A DNA stretch of 64,000 bases, taken from positions 43,957,986-44,021,985 of the forward strand of contig NC_054712.1 in the NCBI RefSeq assembly GCF_016097555.1, written 5' to 3'. The notes below the pieces were generated by a model. That model saw nothing but the letters and a program-made list of their open reading frames with translations, ran no database searches and was not told the DNA's origin. Both the position numbers and the translations under genes were made by a program. The DNA comes from Gigantopelta aegis (taxonomy: Eukaryota; Mollusca; Gastropoda; Neomphalida; Peltospiridae). Below are positions 34,916 to 45,803 of the stretch, in pieces. Numbering within the stretch: position 1 is the first letter of the stretch; every line of letters begins with the position of its first letter.

Positions 34916-36430
34916 TCAGTTGGATTGTTCAGTAACTGACACAGACACAAAAGACTTTCTACAGCAGATGCATCTAAACAGCGCCAACACTCCATAGATT
35001 ACCAGCAAGGTGAAAGAGAAAATCACAAACCAGAGTTCACCGAGTGTGTACTGAAAATAGTTTAATCTGTTGGTGGGCGGCTTGAGATGTTTGTCCCCAT
35101 ATTTCATCACGTGCTCTATGGCGCTCGCCCCTCTCTCCGCCCCTGTTTCAGGTCTGTCCCTGAAAAGCTGATACATCCGCCGCATATTGGAAGAAATGGA
35201 CGAGTCGTTCAACACGGATTTTAAGGTTTGAACCATTTCCTCTGATGTTGCAGTTAGAATATCCATAGTTGTCCCGATTCTGTGGTGTTTGACTTTAATG
35301 GCCGTTTGAAAGGTGTCTGCGTTCAAAGGTGTGCATATGATGGGAACCGAATGGTATAAGGATTCGAAAAATCAATTTTTACCACAGTGAGACACAAACA
35401 GTCGAATGTTTGAATGGGCGAGGACGTCGTTTTGTGGCAACCAGTCTAGAATCTTCACATTGCCTTCTAGTGAGTTTCTGTCTAGTTTGAATATCACGTC
35501 ATAGGGAAGCTGATTCAACGCAGAGGTCAGCGAAGAAAATTCGATTATCAGTATGCTTCCAAACGAAACCAGAATGACTCCAGTCTTCGAGTTATCGAGC
35601 TATGTCTTCAGATCATTAGGTAGAGGTGCTGGTGGGCGAGCTGTCAACCCCCCTATCTGTACGAAGTTGGGGAAGGTAGCTTTCGGATAATCAGCAATGT
35701 AGTCAGAATTATCGAGATACAACGACGATTCTCGGATCAGTGTCTGCGGGACAATGTCCGTGAACGGCTCGCCATATTTAGTGAGATCAAACGGAGGCTT
35801 AAAGACTTGCAGCATGACAGTTACAAGAATGTAGTGGAAGCTGTTCAATATTCTTTGTAAAGTCGTCATTTCGTTGGTGTACGAGCCAATTGTATGAGGG
35901 TAGGTGTATGGCTGGAAAACCTCCCCGCTGTCAAAACCGAAAAACACACTAGAAACAGACACGGTAGCGACACCCAGGTAATACGGAACAAGATAGTAGC
36001 AGTGGGCGAATGGAAGACCCTCCGTCATTACTACGTCATATCCGGCCTCTTTCAACTCATCTAGTTGAACTCGGTTTGAGAGCTGGCTGTCACAGATACT
36101 GTTAATCATCACGAATATGTCCAGAAGACTTCGAATCATGTTCTTTTCTCTTGTCACTATATTTCTCACTGTGGCACTGTGTGTCTCTTTATAATCTGTC
36201 TTGGTGCGTTCGCTCACATCAAACGTTAAACGTTGTATCTTCGAATCCTGTAAACAATATCTTGTATCGAAAAATTCAGGAACGTACGCTGACACGCTGT
36301 GCCCTCTCCTGACCAGTTCGTTGCCAATGGCAGCCATTTCCAGACAGTGACTTGTCACTGGAGAAAACGTCATAAGAATTTTAGCAGTCAGCGACACCTG
36401 GATCACGGCGAAAAATATCAAAATCTGCAT
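34916..36430 (-). pseudogene. UGT2: broken UDP-glycosyltransferase
   Basis: The N-terminal block (36430-35600, 276 aa) has the signal peptide, the SH catalytic-type motif (SPVTSHCLEM) and the acceptor half. TAG at 35600-35602 replaces Tyr of KTYLDNS. Further on, the GSVL segment is shortened by a few codons and TGA at 35372-35374 replaces the first Gly of CGKNGFFES, the same change as in UGT1. The C-terminal block (35326-34916) has EEMVQTLKSVLNDS, the anchor and a tail ending TEQSN, so the lysine ER signal of UGT3 and UGT4 is absent. A splice acceptor (tttctatttcag) lies 12 nt before the ATG. It is the duplication twin of UGT3. Confidence 0.9.
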
Positions 36431-36609
36431 TGTCTTTTGATTCTGAAATAGAAACAGAACAAATTATATTTAATATACCAGCATTAGTTTTATTTCTTGT
36501 GGTGGTGGGATGACAACATAATAGTGATTCTTTGCCAAACGATTTTTGATAAAATGTACCCAACATGACTCCGGCCCCCAACTATATTATTGGGGGTTAG
36601 AATTCAACT

Positions 36610-36611
36610 TA

Positions 36612-36694
<83 letters not shown>
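36610..36694. repeat. (TA)n microsatellite in UGT2 intron 1
   Basis: About 80 bp TA, equivalent to 47513-47625 in unit B. Next to it lies a ccccaac...ttggggg hairpin. Confidence 0.9.
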
Positions 36695-36697
<3 letters not shown>

Positions 36698-36954
36698 GAA
36701 TCGATGTTGGGAAAGAAGCTGGAGATTGTTTCTAAACAAGGATTTCATGTAGCTTTTAAGTTATATCCAGGGGGTTTTCTTTCATCAAAATTAGTAAAAA
36801 TTGCAAAAAAACAATGGTCCTTTGCCTTCCTTTTCTTTTCTTTTCTTTAACACTTTGTCAAATATGACTCTGTTTCTTCACAGGAATAGGGATATCGCAT
36901 GTGGATTATTTTTTTCAGGAATCGACAGTTAACGTGAATTATCCATGACCTGCA

Positions 36955-37135
36955 TACAAACACAACTACGCAAAGAGGGTTCCCGGCTCAAACAAACTAA
37001 AATTGGCCACTGCGAACCCTCATGTCGATGTGACCGTGTATCAATCAACAGAGCCTTGTCTGGCTTTAGGATTTAGAACTGCTATACAGCTCCAGTAGTC
37101 GAGTGACCCTCTTAAGACCCCGAGATATGAATGAT
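36955..37135 (-). promoter_or_regulatory. Second UGT-type promoter module in unit A
   Basis: It is related to the module at 38096-38262, with words for the TATA-like box (gctatacagctccag on plus) and two half-sites spaced by 5 (TGACCC/AGACCC, 37104-37120). No conserved donor. It may be an alternative or decayed promoter. Confidence 0.4.
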
Positions 37136-37147
37136 TTGTATTGTTAA

Positions 37148-37421
37148 GAAGGAAGGAAATGCATTATTCAACGACACACTCAACACATTTTATTTACGGT
37201 TATAAGGCGTCAGGCATATGGTTAAAGACTACTCTTTTCGATTAGCAGTAAGGGATCTTTTATATGCACCATCCCACAGATAGGATAGTATATATCACGG
37301 CTTATGTTACACCAGTTGTGGAGCACTGGGTGGAACGAGAATTATCCCAATGAGCCCACCGACGGGGACCGATCGCAAACTGACCACGCATCAAGCGAGC
37401 GCTTTACTACGCCCCGCCCCC
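37148..37421 (-). repeat. SINE subfamily 1 with clear target-site duplication
   Basis: Flanked by tgtattgttaa at 37137-37147 and 37422-37432. The equivalent stretch is deleted from unit B. Confidence 0.85.
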
Positions 37422-37534
37422 TGTATTGTTAAAGCATCATTATCGCCTAACATCGCCTACCAATTCAAAATGCTAGCCTAAACTATTGTTTTAATAATCC
37501 CGTGTTTTATCGCCGCAAAATGTAAACTGTCGAA

Positions 37535-38010
37535 GGAGCGGAACGTAGCTCTATGGTAAAGCGCTCGCTCGATGCGCGGTCGGTCTGGGGTCGATCCTCG
37601 TCGGTGGGTCCATTTGGGCTATATATCGTTCCAGCATACGCACCACGAATGATACGTCAAAGACAGTGGTATGTTCTAGGCTACTCTGCCTGTTGGATAG
37701 TGCAAATAAAAATGGTTTCGCTGCTAATGAAACGGGTTTCCTTTCTAAGACTATATAGTGTTCCTAACAGGAGATATGACACGAGGCATCAGGTTACATA
37801 GCCATTTACTAGACTGGGGTTTTTTTTTATCAATACTAAACTAAACAGTAAAAGGCGAGTACACAAAAACTCGGACAACTGATAATAAAACATGCGGATT
37901 GACAACACTACAGACTATATGTCAAAAATTACCCAAATGTTTAACATCCATTAGCCGATTTTATTAATATATCAATGTGCTCTGGTGGTGCCGTTAAACA
38001 AAACAAATTT
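37535..38010 (+). repeat. SINE subfamily 2 split by a short insert
   Basis: The head and body (37540-37758) end at 'ctaagactata', and the tail resumes at 37917 (atgtcaaaaattacccaaat to gccgttaaacaaaac). The insert of about 155 bp is flanked by agactata-like words. Confidence 0.65.
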
Positions 38011-38095
38011 TAAATTTAAGTAAGACGTTTATCGTTGAGCTAGCGCTATATAACAGTACGCATACCAGAAACACAACTACCTGCCAGAAACTTAC

Positions 38096-38262
38096 CAGTG
38101 CAGCCGAATTTCGGGGTGCAAAGAGAGTATCCAGGTCAAATGAACTATACTCGGTATCTGCTGTTCGTGAGGTCGATGTTTCGCTTTGTTATGAATTACG
38201 TTAGAATTCCGTATTATAAGGGTACAGCTCCAGTCGGGTGGCCCTCGCATGACCTCGACAGT
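38096..38262 (-). promoter_or_regulatory. UGT2 promoter and noncoding first exon
   Basis: On minus, the exon ends ...ggctgcactg followed by GTAAGTTTCTGG (GT at 38095-38094). Upstream lie the TATA-like ttataatacgg (about 38213) and half-sites AGGTCA and GGGCCA spaced by 5 (38239-38255). The first exon is about 80-90 nt if transcription starts about 30 bp past the box. The intron to the coding exon is about 1.66 kb. Confidence 0.55.
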
Positions 38263-38324
38263 TGAATGATATGTGTTGTTAAAGCAGCATGCTCGTCTTA
38301 CTTACTTTATACAAGCTCATACTA

Positions 38325-38710
38325 GAAAGAAATGTTTTATTTAACGACGCACTCAACACATTTTATTTACGGTTATATGGCGTCAGACATATGGTTAAGG
38401 ACCACACAGATTTTGAGAGGAAACCCGCTGTCGCCACTGTATGGGCTACTCTTCCGATTAGCAGCAAGGGTTCTTTTATATGCGCTTCCCACAGGCAAGA
38501 TAGCACAAACCATGGCCTTTGTTGAACCAGTTATGGATCACTGGTCGGTGCAAGTAGTTTACACCTACCCATTGAGCCTTGCGGAGCACTCACTCAGGGT
38601 TTGGAGTCGGTATCTGGATTAAAAATCCCATGTCTCGATTGGGATCCGAACCCAGTACCTACCAGCCTGTAGACCGATGGCCTACCACGACGCCACCGAG
38701 GCCGGTCAAT
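38325..38710 (-). repeat. SINE subfamily 3 (long, second tRNA-like head), unit A only
   Basis: On plus it runs from aatgttttatttaacgacgc to ccgaggccggtc. On minus the head has ggttaggccatcgg-like and gggttcggatccc boxes. It is flanked by ctcatacta (38316-38324, 38711-38719). The empty site is in unit B at about 49071. Confidence 0.85.
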
Positions 38711-38817
38711 CTCATACTAATGCAAAATACAAACTCAACTGCAGTTTTAACGTATACGTGTACAATCGCTGGCAACAGTTGTCGCAAAATGTCGTAAACT
38801 GTCGCTATGTAACAGTT

Positions 38818-39140
38818 TGGTTTGTTTAACGACACCACTACACCACAGTGATTAATTAATCATCAGCTATTGGATGTCAAAACATTTGGTAATGTCTGAC
38901 TCATAGTCATCAGAGGAAACCCACTACATTTTTCCTAATGCAGCAAGGGATCTTTTATATGCATTTTCACACAGACAGGAAAGCACATACCACGGCCTTT
39001 GACCAGTTGTGGTGCATTGGTTGGAACGATGAAAACCCAAACAGTTGAATGCATCCATAGAGATGGTACGATCCTGCGACGCAAGCACCTCAAGCTGTGT
39101 ATTTCTTTAATACTCCCAACTGGATATCCTAGCATAACGA
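38818..39140 (-). repeat. SINE subfamily 2
   Basis: The tail (gtttaacgacaccactacac), the body (aagggatcttttatatgc) and a worn head (cgatcctgcgacgcaagcac) are present. Confidence 0.75.
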
Positions 39141-39394
39141 ATGCGTTATTTGATTAGGTGTAGATCATTTTGAATTGGTGCATCATGGTCTTGACGTCAA
39201 TGTATTTCTTCAATCTTAATATCTAAACTGCCAACAGACTGAAAAGCAACCAACACCAAAACATATGTATTGCTGCTTTGTTTGCCGATGATGCGCTCTA
39301 GTGGTGTTGATAACCAATGCAAGCTTTAACTTCCATCATTGTGTTTGGAAATCGACTGTATGTTTATGGTCCCGCCCCAAATAGACAGGGAGGG

Positions 39395-39662
39395 AGGAAG
39401 GAAATGTTTTATCTTACGACGCACTCAACACATTTTAATTACGGTCATATGGCGTCGGACATATGGTTAAGGACCACGCAGTTATAGAGAGAGGAAACCC
39501 GTTGTCGCTACTTCATGGGCTACTCCTGGTTGACACATACCACGGCCTTTGATGGTGCACTGGCTGGAGCGAGAAATAGCCCAAATGGGTCAACCGACGG
39601 GAATCGACCCCAATCCAATCGCGCATCAGTCGAGCGCTTTACCGCTGGGCTATGTATCGCCC
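39395..39662 (-). repeat. SINE subfamily 1, internally deleted
   Basis: The tail (acgacgcactcaacacattt) to the head (gagcgctttaccgctgggct) are present. The catataaaagatccc segment is missing. Confidence 0.8.
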
Positions 39663-39830
39663 CAAACAGAGACAGAAAACAAATTTAACTTTCGTATAGT
39701 ACTGTACAACTCTGGATGACACGGCAGGTTTACCATGACCTCAATGGTTACATCACTTGACACGTTAACGTAAGTAGGTCTATATACGATACAACGGTTG
39801 TAAAACACCTCCATTCAAAACACGCTCACT

Positions 39831-39950
39831 GGCCTCTGCGGTGTAGTGGTTAAGGAATTGGAATTAAGGCTGATAAATACAGTGTTCGCATATCGGTACC
39901 GGCTTCCACCAAGATTGACTTTTAACAACGTGGGTAAGTGTACAGTCATT
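39831..39950 (+). repeat. SINE subfamily 4 head
   Basis: ggcctctgcggtgtagtggt and a B-box-like word form a tRNA-like head. The duplicate at 49370-49480 is better kept (gggttcgcatatc). Confidence 0.55.
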
Positions 39951-39965
39951 GCACGGACGTTTTTT

Positions 39966-40132
39966 CAGGGCCGTACCCGGATCAAAACTCGGGGGGGGGG
40001 GGGCACTACATTTTATATATAAATGTAGCATTTTACTAATTAAACCCTGAGATGTGTATGCTATTTTCTGGAGTAAAAAAAAGAAGAGATTCTCGGGGGG
40101 GGGGGGGGGGGGGGGGACTGGGTACGGCCCTG
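39966..40132. mobile_element. MITE with CAGGGCCGTACCC termini and poly-G
   Basis: 167 bp. The ends cagggccgtaccc and gggtacggccctg are perfect inverted repeats of 13 bp, and two G runs lie inside. The termini resemble hAT-type ends. Confidence 0.7.
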
Positions 40133-40683
40133 TTATTTCACTAACCAACTGCCCTGAATAGATAATCCATATAGCTGAGATGTGTGCCTAGAACCTGCTG
40201 TTACAAGGAATAAACAACTACTACTGGTGGGTTTTCAAGCTATATTCACTTGTTAAGTGGCATGAACAAAATCAAAACAGTTTGATCATTTTCTTTTTTT
40301 TTCCACCCATACGCCGGAGCAGCTCTTCTGCACCCATTCCCATCTGACCACATGATACACTTAGAAATGCTGTTACTTAGTAACAACAATAACACATAAT
40401 TTGCAAACACTGGTTTATTTAACTATTACAGTGGTCAACCTACCTGTGATCACCAAAGAAAACTTTGAACTATTTTTTTTTTCTGTCAATGTTTAATTAT
40501 TTTTAATGAAAACTTTTTTTTTTTGCTACACCGGACTATATTAGTGGTGCAGTGCCATACGGGTTTACAGCTCAAAAGGGTAAGCAGCTATTTAAGATGT
40601 CTACAAGTATATTCTGTAATACTGCATATAGACTACGTTCATAATCCAGTCTTGCTTTTTCGTTTTTCATTTCAACTTATTTT

Positions 40684-40895
40684 CGTGTGTATATCCAATT
40701 AAGGTTCAAACACAGTGTCCTGGGCACACATCTCAGCTATCTGATCTGTCTGTTCAGGACAGCTGGTTAGTTATTAGTTATTAGTGGTGAGTCGTTAAAA
40801 CCCGCTCTGTGTGGGAGCCGGTACTGGGCTGCGAACTCAGCACCTACGAGCCTTATGTGCGATGGCTTAACCACGACACCATCAAGGCCGGTGTT
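40684..40895 (-). repeat. SINE subfamily 4
   Basis: From atccaattaaggttcaaaca to aaccacgacaccatcaaggc. Duplicated at 49857-50103. Confidence 0.6.
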
Positions 40896-41299
40896 AGTGA
40901 CTTAGCTAAGCACTCTGGAAACCAACTCAACTGGAATCCCCGTTGTCATACTGTATACTTAATTTCTAAATCTATAATAAATCGCTCCTTTTCCTCGAAC
41001 ACTGAATACTAGTTGTTGTCAATAATTAAAAAAACCCACCTCACCCGTTTCGTATGGGCATACATATTTACTGTGGATTTCGTATCATTGTAGAAAGACA
41101 AAACATGTCAACCATGAACTAAGTTACGGGTGGGGGCAGAACAGTATTATCCATAAGACTGACTAGGGTGAAGCCTAGGGCCCCCACAGCGACTAGGAGC
41201 CCGTCTATTTGTGTTTACGAAAATGTTCCGAAATAAGGTAATCACGGAAACAAATTGTTTGACATGATAAATGACCGGTGTCGTCTGAGATGACATATA

Positions 41300-41504
41300 G
41301 TCTTAGAGAGGAAACCATTTTAGTAGCAAGGCATATTTTGTATGCATCATCCAACATACAGGATAGCACATACCACGGCCTTTGATAAACCAGTATTGGT
41401 GTACTGGTTGGAACGACAAATAGCCAAATGAGCCGACCAATAGGGATCGATCCTAGACCGACTGCGTATTGGGCGAGCACTTTACCACAGAGCTACTTTC
41501 CGCC
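41300..41504 (-). repeat. SINE subfamily 1, 5'-worn
   Basis: catccaacatacaggatagc to gcgagcactttaccacagag. Duplicated at 51920-52126. Confidence 0.75.
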
Positions 41505-41509
41505 CCGTT

Positions 41510-42200
41510 GATAGTTTAAGACATTTTGCGACAACTGTTGGCAGCGATTGCGCACATGTATGGCAACATTATAGTTTGTGCTTGTATTTTGCATTAGTAG
41601 GAGATGGGTGGGGGTGCGTATGAAAAATTTAGCACGGTCGATTCAGGGCTCGCCTGAGGTGCTTAGCCTAATAGGTCGCAGATAGATCGAACCACCTCTG
41701 TGGATCCATTCAACTGATTAAGTTTGTTTTCTCTCGTTCCAACCAGTGCACCGCAAATGGTCAAAGACCGTGGTATGTACTTTCTTGTCTGTGGGAAAGT
41801 GCATATAAAAGATCCCTTCCTACATTAGGAAAAATGTAGCGGGTTTCCTCGGTTGACTACGAGTCATAATTACCACATGTTTGGCATTCAATAGCTGATT
41901 ACTGGTGTCGTTAAACAAAACATTTTTTTTTAATTGGGACATGTTATAAACTGTGCAAGACGAGAATGCTACTTTAACGACTCAAATCGTTGACCTGTCG
42001 AGGTCATGAGGTGTTCGCCCGACTGGAGCTATATAGTATTATAGTAATTCGAAATCCTAAAGTCATTGATGACGAAGCAAAACAGATGAGGCTCTGGTTG
42101 ATAAACGGTCACATGAGGCCTCAGGGAAAGCCGTGACAGATGTTAGTTTAATTGAGCTGGATACCCTATTTTTACTCCGACTACACTGGTACGTTTCTGG
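41510..42200 (+). repeat. Inverted copy of the UGT upstream region, with a plus-strand first-exon module (unit A)
   Basis: 41510-41605 and 41945-42200 are the reverse of 38705-38815 and 38090-38310. A SINE (41640-41930) lies between. The exon-like end ccgactacactg is followed by GTACGT (42192) and the TATA-like box reads atatagtattatag (42030-42043). The half-sites AGGTCA and TGTTCG are 5 apart (42001-42017). No UGT coding exon follows on the plus strand. Confidence 0.6.
41640..41930 (+). repeat. SINE subfamily 2
   Basis: The head is worn, and the body gtgcatataaaagatccctt and tail tggtgtcgttaaacaaaac are present. The duplicate in unit B (52237-52478) lacks the tail. Confidence 0.75.
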
Positions 42201-42417
42201 CACGTAGTTGGGTTTGTATACATGTAATGGAATGGTTAACTGTTGATTCTTTAAACATAACACACATGCGATGTCCCTATATTTAAGACACCGTTTAAGT
42301 ATTTCACAAATGCATACTATATTGAACAATAATATTTCATAGCCGTCTCAAAAAACCCACAAATTGAGAGATCGGTTGTGTAATATTTTAAAACAATATT
42401 TATAAACGTAAAGTGTC

Positions 42418-42500
42418 CATTGGCACGATTCGAACCTACTAACCGATTCGCATGACATATGGCAGCCCGCGATCTTAACCATTCGGCGAACTAGATGGGG
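42418..42500 (-). other. tRNA-like sequence (tRNA pseudogene or SINE head)
   Basis: On minus, gccgaatggttaag is A-box-like and ggttcgaatcgtgcc is B-box/T-arm-like. The T stem does not pair fully and no clean anticodon stem was found. Duplicated at 52856-52936. Confidence 0.45.
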
Positions 42501-42601
42501 GAACAATGCATAGTCTTCATATTTGGAGGCCGGTGCCGGTGGCACGCCTCCCTCCACGAGGGACATACCTTGTATAACAACTGGTACAAATTTGTTATTA
42601 A

Positions 42602-43010
42602 AAAACAAAGAGTAAAGTTTGTTTTATTTAACGACGCCACTAGAGCACATTGATTTGTTTATCTTATCATCGGCTATTGGACGTCAAACATATGGTCATT
42701 CTGACATTGTTTTTTTTTTAGAGAAAACCCGCTGTCGCCACATAGGCTACTCTTTTACGACAGGCAACAAGGGATCTTTTATTTGAGCTTCCCACAGGCA
42801 GGATAGCACAAACCATGGCCTTTGTTGAAACAGTTATGGATCACTGGTTGGTGCATGTGGTTTAAACCTATCCATTGAGTCTTGCGGAGCACTCACTTGG
42901 GGTTTGGAGTCGGTATCTGGATTACAAATCCTATGCCTCGACTGGGATCCGAACCCAGTACCTATCAGCCTGTAGACCTATGGCCTAACCACGACACCAC
43001 CGAGGCCGGC
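42602..43010 (-). repeat. SINE subfamily 3/2 chimera, older than the duplication
   Basis: Flanked by aaatttgttattaa (42588-42601, 43011-43024). The same insertion at 53020-53415 in unit B shows it predates the duplication. Confidence 0.85.
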
Positions 43011-43129
43011 AAATTTGTTATTAAGTTCATTGCCTCAGCTATTTTGTTTTTCCTTTAAAAAAAAATAAAAAAAAAAAAAATAAAATAAAACCCACTACCA
43101 CCACCATTTAGATTTAATATCCATAAATG

Positions 43130-43235
43130 CTCATATAGCGGGTTTCCTCTCTAAGACTATAATTATGTCGAAATTACCGAATGTTTGATATCCAATGTCA
43201 TCTAGTGAAGTCGTTAAACAACATAAACTTTAAAC
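43130..43235 (+). repeat. SINE subfamily 2 tail fragment
   Basis: agcgggtttcctctctaaga to gtcgttaaacaacat. Repeated at 53545-53640. Confidence 0.7.
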
Positions 43236-43679
43236 GTTTCGAAGCATTTTAATTACGGTTATCTGGTCTCAACGGAACTGTCATCATATTTGCAAAATGT
43301 AATTGTGACTCTACCTTGTGCAGATATACGATTTTGAAAAAGCTAATTATACTGTTTTCGATTAGCAGCAAGGGATCTTTTATATGCACTATCCAATAGA
43401 CATGATAGAACATACCACAACTTTTGATGTACCAGTCGTGGTGCACTGGCTGGAGCGATAAGTAACCCAATGGGCACACTACCGGGGATCGATCCCAAAC
43501 CGACCGCGCATCAAGCGAGCGCTTTACCACTGGGCTACGTCTCGTCCCTCGGGTGCTATATGAAGACATATCTAAAGGGTCAAATAAAGAATTGCATTCA
43601 CATAGTCCAAAACAATGCTATGTTCTAAATATGCCTGCCATAAAATATCCTGATTTCATAACTATGAGAATGTTTATTA

Positions 43680-44041
43680 TTGATTCCTGAGTTTGCTGCA
43701 TTGTAAGATGTTTCTGACTAATAAAATAGTTCTATGATTAAACTTACATATTAAATATATGTTCTTGCTTAGAATATCAGTGTCTGTATATTCAGTGTGT
43801 TTCTGGTCGTCTTAATATTTGTAAGAAGCACAAACTGGATGTTGTCTTCAAATATTTCGTACGTACGAAAAAACATTTTTAAGAAATAAAATGAAATTTC
43901 ACCTAGTACAAATATTAGAACGATCGGAAACACGTTTAATATACAGCCACTAATATTTTATGCAGAAAATTATAATCGTGAAAAAGTCTGTTGGTCGATA
44001 ATATCTTAAAAATTGCAGCAAACTCAGGAATGTCCCTTTAA
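43680..44041. mobile_element. TTAA-flanked MITE (family 1), left tip lost
   Basis: Twin of 33161-33532. The first 11 or so bases are missing (starts attcctgagt), and the right end is intact. Confidence 0.8.
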
Positions 44042-44865
44042 GCAGTATTGCCACACATGAATGTAAAATTCAGAGTTTATTGGTGAACCTATAAAAGGGT
44101 TTTGCCCGTACCCCCAGTCCGGAACACGTTCACAGGTCAGGTAAGTGTTCTGATGAAAGTTAGGCCACGCTTTGGTGTTGGTCCCTTTGATTTTACCCGT
44201 GGTGTATTCCATAGTTAGACCACGGGCATGTCCAACCTACGTTTTAGCGACTGCTGACTGGCTGAAAACAGTTACTATTATACATAGTTTAGCAGGAAGT
44301 AAATTAGAACATTGTTTTAAAAACGTAACACTATCACTAACGTTACTAATAAAGTTTCAATATAAATTTGTAAAACATTAAATAATTATTTTTAAAAACC
44401 CAACGCACACAAATTAAATTAAATATTATTAATTAGTTTAGCTTCATTTTCCTTTACATTACTGATCAGCTGCAACATTTAAAAAAGGGCACCTTCAATA
44501 TCGAGGGAGTTAGTAGCGTTAATAAGGACACCTATAGTAAGGGCTGTGGAATAGGTGACCGCAGATATCATGACACACCATACACTTTTCCTTGTTACTA
44601 TGTTCTGAAGGCATGAAATGTCGTATTTTAACACTTGAAAAACAAATCGGTGAAGCATGCCCCCCCCCCCCCTCCTCCCCCGATCCCAAGAGGTTTGGGC
44701 CCACATATAGATGTATTTTCATCCACAGACATTCACCCCACCCCCGCGCCCAGTTGAAATACTGTCGGCGGACTCTGATCATTATACCCGTCAACTATAA
44801 CTTCACATCTATTTTATGACAAGGCCACATGTTTCTAAACCGGTTCACAGTCTAGACTCTAATAG

Positions 44866-45255
44866 AAAGAAAGAAAGAAATGTTTTATTTAACGACGCAC
44901 TCAACACATTTTATTTACGGTTATATGGCGTCAGACATATGGTTAAGGACCACACAGATTTTGAGAGGAAACCCGCTGTCGCCACTTCATGGGCTACTCT
45001 TTCCGATTAGCAGCAAGGGATCTTTTATTTGCGCTTCCCACAGGCAGGATAGCACAAACCATGGCCTTTGTTGAACCAGTTATGGATCACTGGTCGGAGC
45101 AAGTGGTTTACACCTACCCATTGAGCCTTGCGGAGCACTCACTCAGGGTTTGGAGTCGGTATCTGGATTAAAAATCCCATGCCTCGACTGGGATCCGAAC
45201 CCAGTACCTACCAGCCTGTTAACCGATGGCCTAACCACGACGCCACCGAGGCCGG
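44866..45255 (-). repeat. SINE subfamily 3, inserted after the duplication
   Basis: Flanked by tagactctaatag (44853-44865, 45256-45268). Unit A has the empty site at about 34365. The A and B boxes of the tRNA-like head are near 45185-45240. Confidence 0.9.
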
Positions 45256-45269
45256 TAGACTCTAATAGA

Positions 45270-45803
45270 GTCTGATACTTTAACGGTATGCCAACCCCAT
45301 TCAAACTGTACGCGTGTAACGTCATTGGCGTCATTGCATATTTAGTCTAGACTTTAAAAGTTTCATCACCACAGACTCAGGAATCACACATTTTGTTCCC
45401 GTCTCCAGACTCAAATACACTCCATTTAGCTGAAATGGTTTATTGTTATTAGTATTACTTTATTTCGTTCTTGCTTTTAAATCTAAATGTCAAGCATATC
45501 GAATGAAATGACATTTTCACAAATACGCTGTATCATCCAGGTATAATCTAAAGCAGCTAGGCAGCTATGTGTCCATAACACCCCTTTGATGTCATCACGC
45601 AGGCGCTCGCCGTGTTTACATCTAAGTAATTGCGTTACCGATTCCAGTTCGCACAGTTCAAGAGAGCAATCATGATATTTGCTAAACGTCCTTTTGGCAC
45701 TACCATGTGCTAAGATACGATTTACGGTCAGTCTAAATATTTGCAAACCGTTCTTGTGACTACAGCTTGTGCATATATACGATGTTGAAAACATCGTTTA
45801 GAT
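45270..45803 (-). other. UGT3 3' flank
   Basis: A 103-codon frame (45794-45483) starts just after the UGT3 stop but has no known motif, and its twin in unit A is not kept open. It is more likely 3' UTR. A possible poly-A signal (AATAAA reversed, about 45440) lies about 360 bp past the stop. Confidence 0.5.

Larger units (their letters stand above)
32831..43353. repeat. Tandem segmental duplication, unit A
   Basis: About 10.5 kb, repeated in the same order and orientation at 43354-53760. It carries UGT2, two promoter-type modules, an inverted module copy and many SINEs. Correspondences include 33540/44040, 34370/45256, 37000/47900, 38100/48845, 40560/49700, 41040/51660, 42040/52478 and 43120/53515. 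Confidence 0.9.

Noticed and set aside
45483-45794. 103-codon ORF just after UGT3 as a separate gene
   Set aside because: It is not kept in the unit A twin and has no motif; it is better explained as UGT3 3' UTR.
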